A stretch of 26,673 nt of DNA, taken from Fimbriimonadaceae bacterium (GTDB lineage: Bacteria > Armatimonadota > Fimbriimonadia > Fimbriimonadales > Fimbriimonadaceae). The position numbers and the translations under genes were made by a program. Position 1 is the stretch's first letter; each line of letters starts with the position of its first letter. The stretch spans positions 1 through 26,673 of the forward strand of contig JAIBBE010000230.1 in NCBI GenBank assembly GCA_019694835.1, read 5' to 3'. Below the pieces are notes generated by a model that worked only from the letters and a program-made list of their open reading frames with translations, searched no databases and was not told the DNA's origin. Positions 1 to 5,908 of this stretch are shown in pieces.

Positions 1-672
1 CTCGGGTCGCTTGCCCGTCGGTACGCGATCAACTTCATGATCTTCGGTGCCTGGGGCCTGATCTATGGTGTGTTCTGTCGGCTTGCAATTGCCCTCAACA
101 TCAACAGCATGGCCGCAATTACTGGGGCCGGCAACCTTGGTGGTCTCCTGACCGGCGCCACAGCTGAAGTCCTGTTGGCAGCAGCGAGCATCCTGTTCTC
201 CGTCTGCATCCTGCTGATTCCCTTCTTGGCGAAGCGGATCGTTGAGGGTGACTTGGGCTCGACCATGTTGACGGTCCTCGGAACCGCCGCGGCTATGGCC
301 CAGGCGGCTGTGGCGACTGCATCCGGTGCCACGGAAGGGTTCGGCCGCACCGCGTCTTCCAGTGGTGGAGCGGAGAGCGCGGGAATGGGTAGTGCGGTGC
401 CCAGCGGCGCGCCACCAGCACCGCCGCCTCCCGCCGGCGCGGGACAAGCCGTGGGTGTCAACACAGCGCCTCAAACTGGCGCTCCATCGGGTCCACGGCA
501 ATCCACGGGATCGATGGGTCAACATCGTCCGGTCAACATCCCCCATGCGGTTGGGTGGCTTGCCGGCGCAGCGGCAGCGCTTGGCGTTCAAGGTGGCCAG
601 CGAGTGGTTCAGGCAGGTCGACGGATGGCGGCGAGAGTGGCGGCGCCCCCTCGGAACTCGGATTCAGCCTAA
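1..672 (+). CDS. VirB6/TrbL-like conjugation membrane protein, 3' part only
   Basis: The reading frame is open from base 1, so the gene begins outside the window and only the C-terminal ~223 residues are seen. The visible part has two hydrophobic segments, one around the first in-frame ATG at 37 and one about 30 residues further on (rich in L, I, A and ending in a basic KR). An Ala/Gly stretch follows, then a low-complexity Pro/Gly/Ala/Ser tail with a basic C-terminus. This is the usual build of TrbL/VirB6 polytopic inner-membrane proteins of type IV secretion systems, which form part of the translocation channel. The family call rests on this architecture and on the VirB8-like gene 15 bp downstream. 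A strong AAAGGAGG lies across its stop codon and serves the next gene. The exact subfamily is uncertain. Confidence 0.6.
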   Translation, partial: LGSLARRYAINFMIFGAWGLIYGVFCRLAIALNINSMAAITGAGNLGGLLTGATAEVLLAAASILFSVCILLIPFLAKRIVEGDLGSTMLTVLGTAAAMAQAAVATASGATEGFGRTASSSGGAESAGMGSAVPSGAPPAPPPPAGAGQAVGVNTAPQTGAPSGPRQSTGSMGQHRPVNIPHAVGWLAGAAAALGVQGGQRVVQAGRRMAARVAAPPRNSDSA

Positions 673-687
673 AGGAGGCGACAGGCG

Positions 688-1449
688 ATGTTTGGCCTTC
701 AACGCAAGGATCGATCGACGCTGCCGGAGAAGCAGCACATCTCCAAGTACTACGAGATGGACGGCGCCCTACGCGCCTACGCCAACCGCATGGCCGTGCT
801 CGGCCTCACCTGCGGATTGTTGGCGTTACTTGCGCTCGGGCTCTTCGCTTACGTGCGTCTACAGCCGCCAGTGGTGATCCGGGTGGATGGAGCCGGAGAG
901 GCTACGGTTGTCGGCGGAACCGCCCTGCACGTCCGGTCTTCGCTCGTGCCATCCGTGCAGGCCCAGAGTACGTCGCCCTCCGACACGGGAGCTGCCCCGA
1001 CGGATGTAGAAGGGCGAGCCATCGTGAGGAGGTTCCTCAACGCCTACTTGACCTACACGCCAGCAAACGTCGAACGCCAGTATGCCGACGCTTTGAACCT
1101 GATGACCGTCAATCTCCGCACGTTCACGATGAACAAATTCCGTGAGGACGACACGCTGGGCAAGATCAAAGTGGAGTCAATCACCTCCAGCATCAAGATC
1201 CGGTCCATCGAACCGGTCGCCGGAATGCCCTGGGCGTACCAGGTATTCGCGGCCAAGGAGATCCACCGTGTGACGACACAGCGAATCGAGCAGACTGAGA
1301 AGATGGTCTGCCGATATCAGGTTCGTTTGGTCTACTCTGGCCGATCGCAACAGCATCCGTCTGGCCTGCTCGTAGGCGAATTTTGGGAGCAACAAATGGT
1401 CGGAGACAGAGACATCGGCCTCGATCAAAGAAGTGGATTGATGCGGTAA
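688..1449 (+). CDS. VirB8/TrbF-like type IV secretion protein
   Basis: A 253-aa protein with a short cytoplasmic N-terminus, one transmembrane segment at about residues 35-57 (MAVLGLTCGLLALLALGLFA) and a periplasmic domain of ~190 residues, which is the VirB8/TrbF plan and typical length. These bitopic proteins scaffold assembly of the conjugation channel. The C-terminal part carries the pattern of a basic helix, a Y-V/Y-Q beta strand and an ending like GDRDIGLDQRSGL, as in TrbF-like proteins. The start is supported by AAAGGAGG nine bases upstream of the ATG, overlapping the stop region of the VirB6/TrbL-like gene, so the two are co-transcribed. The gene appears complete, but the expected following type IV secretion genes (VirB9/VirB10-like) are missing; the next gene is the convergent SMC-like gene 73 bp away. 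Confidence 0.7.
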   Translation: MFGLQRKDRSTLPEKQHISKYYEMDGALRAYANRMAVLGLTCGLLALLALGLFAYVRLQPPVVIRVDGAGEATVVGGTALHVRSSLVPSVQAQSTSPSDTGAAPTDVEGRAIVRRFLNAYLTYTPANVERQYADALNLMTVNLRTFTMNKFREDDTLGKIKVESITSSIKIRSIEPVAGMPWAYQVFAAKEIHRVTTQRIEQTEKMVCRYQVRLVYSGRSQQHPSGLLVGEFWEQQMVGDRDIGLDQRSGLMR

Positions 1450-1522
1450 TTCCCGGATGAGAGTGTTGAGTGCCGCGGTGGGGCTGCTCAAGTCGGATTC
1501 CGGGTTCGGACGGCGGATGGGG
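1450..1522. other. Convergent junction between conjugation genes and defence island
   Basis: A 73-bp gap between the VirB8-like stop and the stop of the minus-strand SMC-like gene. An ATG at 1457 opens a plus-strand frame whose first dozen codons look like the start of a secreted or membrane protein (MRVLSAAVGLL), but the frame soon runs into the antisense of the SMC-like gene. It could be the truncated start of the next conjugation gene, marking the edge of the island, or chance. I see no strong intrinsic terminator with a U-tract here. Confidence 0.4.
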
Positions 1523-4180
1523 TCAGGTCACGCTGACGTACTCGATCCGACCAATCGGCGAGCCGAGTTTCAAATACCGGCGCTCATGGCAGGTCAAGAT
1601 CAAGACTTGATGTCTCCGAGATGCGATTGCCAAACTCGTCAGTGCGTCGGCGAAGCGTTCATCATCCGCATAGACTAGTGCGTCATCGAGGATGATCGGT
1701 GCGGTTATTCCTTGGTCGGCGAGCATATCGGCAAAGGCAATACGGGTGATGACCGAAATCTGCTCGCGAACGCCTACGCTCAAGGCGAAGAACGGCTCAA
1801 CGCTCCCATGTCGCTCAAGTCCCTCAAGCTCTAGCCCGCTACTCAGCTGGATACGCGCGCCGGGAATGATACGACTCAAGTAGGGCTGCACGCGCGCGAT
1901 CACCGGCTCGAGAAACCGCGTGTTGGCATCACGCTCTGCCGCCTGTAAGACGCTATTCAGCACTCGGAGCGCGTTCGCGTCCTGCTCCGTGACTTGCAGC
2001 CGGACCCGAGCAAGCGACAGCTCAGACTCCAAGGATGCGCAAGTGTCGCCGACACCCTTCTGCCCCAACCCATCAAGCCGGCCCTGCAGTGTCAGGACCT
2101 CGCGATCGATTGTGGCGATTTGAGCATCAAGCTCAGTGATGGCGTTCGTAGCGCCGGTCAGTCGAGCTTCGACTGCATCGGCATCAGCCTGCCTATACGC
2201 CGATTCCAGTGCAGCGAACCGCTCTTGACAAAGCTGCTCGGCCTGGAGCGCGGTTTCGATACCTGCGGCCAGAGAATCGTCCGTTTGAGATGCACGGCCG
2301 TCCGTCAACAGCTTGCGTCGAATCTGAAGATCTCGTTCCGCGGCGCTTAACTCGGCGCTCTTGGTCGCCAGTTCCAGTCTGACGGACATCACCGCCTGAC
2401 GGTGTACCTCAACGTCGGCGTTGGCCGTCCTGACATTCTGCTCGGCGACCGTGTACTCTTGCTTGACCTCTTGAAGAGCCAGCTCTGCTTGAACTCTGGA
2501 TGAAGGCTCCGTTATCGTCGCACAAGTACAGAGGTGAGCCACTTCTGCCCGCAAAGCCATCACCTTCGCGGCAAGCTTATCGAGACCGCCAGGTGCAACT
2601 TCAGCGAGAACTGCTGCGGCACGATCCTGCTCGGCTTCCAATCGTGTGCGCTTTTCCGCATTTTCCACAGCTGCTTCGACTGTCGGGGCTCCTATCTCAC
2701 CTAAAAGCCTTGCGAGCTCGTGCTGACAGTTCTGCAGTGTGATTCTTCGATCCAGAATCTCACTTCCACCCGGCGTCACCGTGAGACGGCCCCCCGCCAC
2801 GCTTACCTCTACAGGTTCCGAGGCAAGCACGCTCTCGCGGCTTCCCAACGGATCTCCGTTGATCAAGATATCCGCTCGGTCGGGGAAAGCGAAATCCAGC
2901 TTGGTCGCAGCGGAGTCCACATACGCCTTCGCTTCCAGAACGGCGCGTTCGGCGCTTTGTAGCTTCTTGATCCAGCCTTGATCCGCCCTGAGCGCCTGCA
3001 GTTCGGTTTGTAGGTTCTTTACACGGGTTGTGATCTCCTGCGCCTTGGTGAGAGCGGCTGATGCGATGCCTAGCTCTTCTGACGCACGAGCATGCCGGAG
3101 GACGATGTCTGCGATGTCTAGCGCCTGTCGGGTGGTCGTCAACCGGTCAGATGCCCCTGTCCACCTCTGTTCAGCCAGCCTCGCGCCGGATTGCTTCACT
3201 TCAAGCTCGGTCTGCAAGCCTGCAACCGCGTTCCGCAAGGTGGACGCGTCTTCTTCGGCTTTCGATACCGAAGCGATGAGTTCCTGCCGTTCGTACAACG
3301 CGATTTGCGCAGCAGTCTTGCCTGCAGTTGCGAGCTGTAGTTGCCGCGCAGCCTCTTGAAGTTCCGACTCCAGTTGTGCGAGCGAGGCGGCTGCTTTCTT
3401 GGCATCGGAAAGATGGTCAACGAGCTGATTCCGCAGCTCGGGATCAGAAAGTGATGCGCGCCTCTTTTGCGCGGCATCGAGGCGGTTCAAATCTTCGGTA
3501 AACGCCGCAAACTCATCCCGTGCCTGCGCGAGCTTTGCCTGTAGCGTCTCGACGGTTTTCCGGGCGGCCGCCAAGGAGCCGGTCTCCTGTCCTGTTTTGG
3601 TGAAGTACGCCGCGGTGCCCTGTTCGATTCGCCGGCGGAGCCGATCTCCGTTCTCACCAATTAGAATGTCACCGACTTCCTTCGTCAGGCTGGAGTGAAC
3701 TGTGGTCCTGACGTCCGCGTTGATGTTCAACCCTTGGAATGTAGTACCCTGCTCAACCCAGAACAAGGGCCACATCCCTAGAGTGGAGAAGTCCGTAGCT
3801 CCACGGGATGCTGCCTGGAACCGCAGCAGCTCTTCCAGCTTGTGGTCAGCGTCCTGATTGGCGTATCGGCGGCCGTCAGGACACACGAGCTCTGCGGAGC
3901 CCCCGCCGCCAAACGACTTCCGCAGCCGGTATTCACCATCTGCGAGTTCAAATCTTAGGTAAACCTGCGGACGCACTGAGCAGCCGAAGGGCTGCATCGC
4001 TGCAAGCACCTTTCCGGTAACGTTGTGACGCTGGAAAAGAGCCGCTTGAACGGCAGCCAGGAGGGTCGATTTCCCAATCTCGTTCTCGCCTGCGATGACG
4101 TTTGCGCCGTCTCGAAGATTGCTCACCTTGGCGTGGCGAAGCTTGCGAAAGTCTTTGATTTCAATGTCGCGAAGTTTCAT
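1523..4180 (-). CDS. SMC/Rad50-like (YhaN/SbcC-type) coiled-coil ATPase
   Basis: An 885-aa ABC-type ATPase split by long coiled coils, as in Rad50/SbcC and the YhaN group. The Walker A motif is GENEIGKST at about residues 31-39. The ABC signature LSVGVREQ lies at about 800-807, Walker B LDD with D832-D833 follows, and an H-loop LTCH comes near the C-terminus. In between, helical heptad-like stretches are interrupted near residues 450-500 by a short beta-rich, Gly-containing section, and a CTC pair (C551, C553) sits near the middle of the second half. This is not a canonical CxxC zinc hook. The start chosen is the ATG at 4180 (MKLRDIEIKDF), which has GGGGG upstream and begins at the conserved N-terminal strand; longer starts would overlap the upstream gene. 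It lies 1 bp after the Mre11-like stop, so the two are translationally coupled and probably form a nuclease-ATPase complex acting on DNA ends. Confidence 0.85.
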   Translation of the reverse strand: MKLRDIEIKDFRKLRHAKVSNLRDGANVIAGENEIGKSTLLAAVQAALFQRHNVTGKVLAAMQPFGCSVRPQVYLRFELADGEYRLRKSFGGGGSAELVCPDGRRYANQDADHKLEELLRFQAASRGATDFSTLGMWPLFWVEQGTTFQGLNINADVRTTVHSSLTKEVGDILIGENGDRLRRRIEQGTAAYFTKTGQETGSLAAARKTVETLQAKLAQARDEFAAFTEDLNRLDAAQKRRASLSDPELRNQLVDHLSDAKKAAASLAQLESELQEAARQLQLATAGKTAAQIALYERQELIASVSKAEEDASTLRNAVAGLQTELEVKQSGARLAEQRWTGASDRLTTTRQALDIADIVLRHARASEELGIASAALTKAQEITTRVKNLQTELQALRADQGWIKKLQSAERAVLEAKAYVDSAATKLDFAFPDRADILINGDPLGSRESVLASEPVEVSVAGGRLTVTPGGSEILDRRITLQNCQHELARLLGEIGAPTVEAAVENAEKRTRLEAEQDRAAAVLAEVAPGGLDKLAAKVMALRAEVAHLCTCATITEPSSRVQAELALQEVKQEYTVAEQNVRTANADVEVHRQAVMSVRLELATKSAELSAAERDLQIRRKLLTDGRASQTDDSLAAGIETALQAEQLCQERFAALESAYRQADADAVEARLTGATNAITELDAQIATIDREVLTLQGRLDGLGQKGVGDTCASLESELSLARVRLQVTEQDANALRVLNSVLQAAERDANTRFLEPVIARVQPYLSRIIPGARIQLSSGLELEGLERHGSVEPFFALSVGVREQISVITRIAFADMLADQGITAPIILDDALVYADDERFADALTSLAIASRRHQVLILTCHERRYLKLGSPIGRIEYVSVT

Positions 4181-4181
4181 C

Positions 4182-5309
4182 TTATTTTCCCCCGATTGAA
4201 TGCTCGACATACAAACGATGCAGTGCCGCCTCCGCGAAGGCCGAGTCTGGATCGCCGGCACTGCTGGATAGAGATCTCAGTCGCTGCACGACGTCAGCAA
4301 TGTAGCCATGCCTGCCCAGTTCGTCGAGGTCGGTCTCGCTCGGAAGACTTCTCAGATTGGACGTGTCAAGCCTCAGCACCTGGAGTCTTGCCTCCAAGTC
4401 GGCGAGACATTCGTCAATTCGGGTGCGTTCGGCCAGACTGACCGCTCCGCTCAACCTCAGGTCGACCACAGATTTCGCCCAAGGTTCCTCGATCCCGGCC
4501 AACGCAGTCCGAAGACCTACCTCTGAATCGGGGCTGTGGAGTACGGCCTCGATTCGTTGCCATTTATACTCGCCGACTCGAACGGGTTCGACTGTGGGAG
4601 GCTGTTTGGGTCCGGCGATGTCGACCACCAACACATACCCGGATGTTTGGTCAAACCCGTCAGCCTCGGGCGTGCCCGCATACCAAGTACGAGGGGCGAT
4701 CTCCCGCATCGAGTGCCAGTCGCCAAGAGCCAAGTAGTCGAGCTGCGCTTGCTCGGCGCGCGTATCGAGAATCATGTTGTGCGTTTCTGCCGAGGGCGCC
4801 AGGCGGTTCTGGAGAGAGCCATGAGCCAGACCAACTCGAACAGCGCCGGCAGGAGTAGGACAGGCATCAAAGTGGCTGGTTGGGTCGGCGTACTGATGAC
4901 GCCGGGTAAGTGGTGCTGGCACGATCGCGAGGGCACCATCCGCCAGCAGGATCGGCTGCTGTTCACGAGCAAGTATGACGTTGGCAGGGCATCCTATTCT
5001 TGTGATGCGTTCCCAGATGCTGCTCGCCCCATCCGGGTCGTGATTGCCAGGCAAAAGAACCCAGACGAGCTCCGTCTCGGACATTGCAGCCAGAGCTTCT
5101 CGGAGCACTAGTTCGCGCAACTCGGAACGCTCGAACACGTCCCCTGCTACGAGTACCGCCGAAGCAGACCGCTCCCTGGCGAGTTTACCGACCCGACGGA
5201 TCACGTCGATTCGGGCCTTCCTGAGGAACGCAAGCCTGTCAGAAGGCGCCGCGAGGCTTTCAAACATCTTTCCGATCTGAAGGTCGGCGGTGTGGATGAA
5301 TCTAGGCAT
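4182..5309 (-). CDS. Mre11/SbcD/YhaO-like DNA repair metallophosphoesterase
   Basis: A 375-aa calcineurin-like phosphoesterase with all the family blocks: HTADLQIG (D9, with Q11 in place of the usual second-motif His), VAGD (D57), PGNHD (N89-H90-D91), AHG (H163) and GDWH (D197, H199). Mre11/SbcD-type enzymes use two metal ions to cut DNA ends as partners of SMC-type ATPases, and such an ATPase is encoded 1 bp downstream. The D-x-Q form of motif I also occurs, from memory, in a group of bacterial YhaO-like proteins, so I do not take it as inactivating. The start is the ATG at 5309, preceded by GGAGG; a longer frame to 5369 would run deeper into the upstream gene. The first 8 bp overlap the end of the 164-aa gene. 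Confidence 0.85.
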   Translation of the reverse strand: MPRFIHTADLQIGKMFESLAAPSDRLAFLRKARIDVIRRVGKLARERSASAVLVAGDVFERSELRELVLREALAAMSETELVWVLLPGNHDPDGASSIWERITRIGCPANVILAREQQPILLADGALAIVPAPLTRRHQYADPTSHFDACPTPAGAVRVGLAHGSLQNRLAPSAETHNMILDTRAEQAQLDYLALGDWHSMREIAPRTWYAGTPEADGFDQTSGYVLVVDIAGPKQPPTVEPVRVGEYKWQRIEAVLHSPDSEVGLRTALAGIEEPWAKSVVDLRLSGAVSLAERTRIDECLADLEARLQVLRLDTSNLRSLPSETDLDELGRHGYIADVVQRLRSLSSSAGDPDSAFAEAALHRLYVEHSIGGK

Positions 5310-5796
5310 GGTGGGCCTCCTCCGTATAGCCATTTGCGGTCGTCGCCCTGGTGGACAGGCACAGCTCACAATCCGCCTGGAAGCTTCTCAGCCGAGCCGC
5401 CTGCTGAACTAATGTGCTGTCTTCGAGGACAGAGAGAACGATCTTCCTGCCGAGCGGAAGCTCACGGCACGATGCATACAACTCGTGTCGCCGTTCTCCA
5501 CTGATAGTCGTCATGTCGAACCGGGCTGCCCCCGAACCGGCCTCAGCTTTGAATGCTTGGGCCAGCGGTCTATGAGCGCCAGTTAAGGCGGCGACCATGA
5601 GCAGGAGGTCCTCGAGCATGTTCTCGACCGTAGGAATCCAGATGGCGAGCCGGCTGAAACTCCCTTCCGATTTGATCCGGTAAAGACTAAGAGAGGGCCG
5701 GTCGTTCTCGGTCAGGAATAGTACATGTGTGGGATTGATCCCGCCACCGGAAGGGTGTGCGTGGCCAATCACTGCGGTCGCTGTGGTAGTAGCCAT
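5302..5796 (-). CDS. Unknown 164-aa protein, first gene of the Mre11/SMC unit
   Basis: I do not recognise this family. The protein is soluble by composition, with no signal peptide or membrane segment. After a Thr/Ala-rich start it has a GHAHPSGGG segment, beta-like strands (HVLFL, LSLYRI), a hydrophobic helix around residues 55-75, and a C-terminus with CRELPLGRK and two cysteines four residues apart in DCELCLS. It overlaps the Mre11-like gene by 8 bp, so it is translationally coupled to the nuclease-ATPase pair and is likely a third component or adaptor of that complex. The start ATG at 5796 has only a weak AGAAG upstream and lies next to an inverted repeat and a candidate sigma-54 promoter. 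A GTG eight codons in is an alternative start but has no Shine-Dalgarno sequence. Confidence 0.7.
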   Translation of the reverse strand: MATTTATAVIGHAHPSGGGINPTHVLFLTENDRPSLSLYRIKSEGSFSRLAIWIPTVENMLEDLLLMVAALTGAHRPLAQAFKAEAGSGAARFDMTTISGERRHELYASCRELPLGRKIVLSVLEDSTLVQQAARLRSFQADCELCLSTRATTANGYTEEAHHA

Positions 5797-5798
5797 TC

Positions 5799-5814
5799 TG
5801 CGCTTCTAAGCGCA
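5799..5814. repeat. Perfect inverted repeat at the start of the 164-aa gene
   Basis: TGCGCTT-CT-AAGCGCA: 7-bp perfect arms around a 2-bp centre, ending 2 bp before the start codon at 5796 and overlapping the -12 half of the candidate sigma-54 promoter. On the transcript or DNA it could act as an operator or as a structure covering the ribosome-binding region. The repeat is certain; its role is inferred. Confidence 0.5.
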
Positions 5815-5826
5815 AGCGCAGCGCCA
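5811..5826 (-). promoter_or_regulatory. Candidate sigma-54 (-24/-12) promoter for the Mre11/SMC unit
   Basis: On the minus strand this reads TGGCGCTGCGCTTGCG. Against the consensus TGGCACG-N4-TTGCW it keeps TGGC and TTGC exactly and has GG-N10-GC spacing (GG at 5824-5825, GC at 5812-5813); 9 of 12 consensus positions agree. The predicted transcript start, about 12 bp downstream near 5800, would leave a leader of only a few bases before the ATG at 5796. This is odd and lowers confidence, unless translation starts further in. Confidence 0.45.
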
Positions 5827-5873
5827 AACCAGACGTTCGTGTTTTGAACAACTTACGGCCACTTCAGGAGGCC

Positions 5874-5898
5874 GGAGATCAAGGCGCCTTGAATCTCC
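5874..5898. repeat. Strong inverted repeat after the SNF2 helicase gene
   Basis: A 12-bp self-complementary core (CAAGGCGCCTTG, 5880-5891) is flanked by GGAGAT and ATCTCC arms with one extra base on one side, giving a long hairpin beginning 11 bp beyond the helicase stop. No U-tract follows on the minus strand, so it is not a textbook intrinsic terminator. It could stall transcription, protect mRNA 3' ends or bind a protein. Its position in the only sizeable gap (112 bp) downstream of hsdR suggests it separates two transcription units. Confidence 0.5.
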
Positions 5899-5908
5899 TT
5901 AAAGCGGA

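Noticed and set aside
1457..1678. Plus-strand 73-codon frame after the VirB8-like gene
   Set aside because: Most of it is antisense to the SMC-like gene and no Shine-Dalgarno sequence is seen. Only its first codons may be a remnant of a truncated gene, noted as a junction observation.
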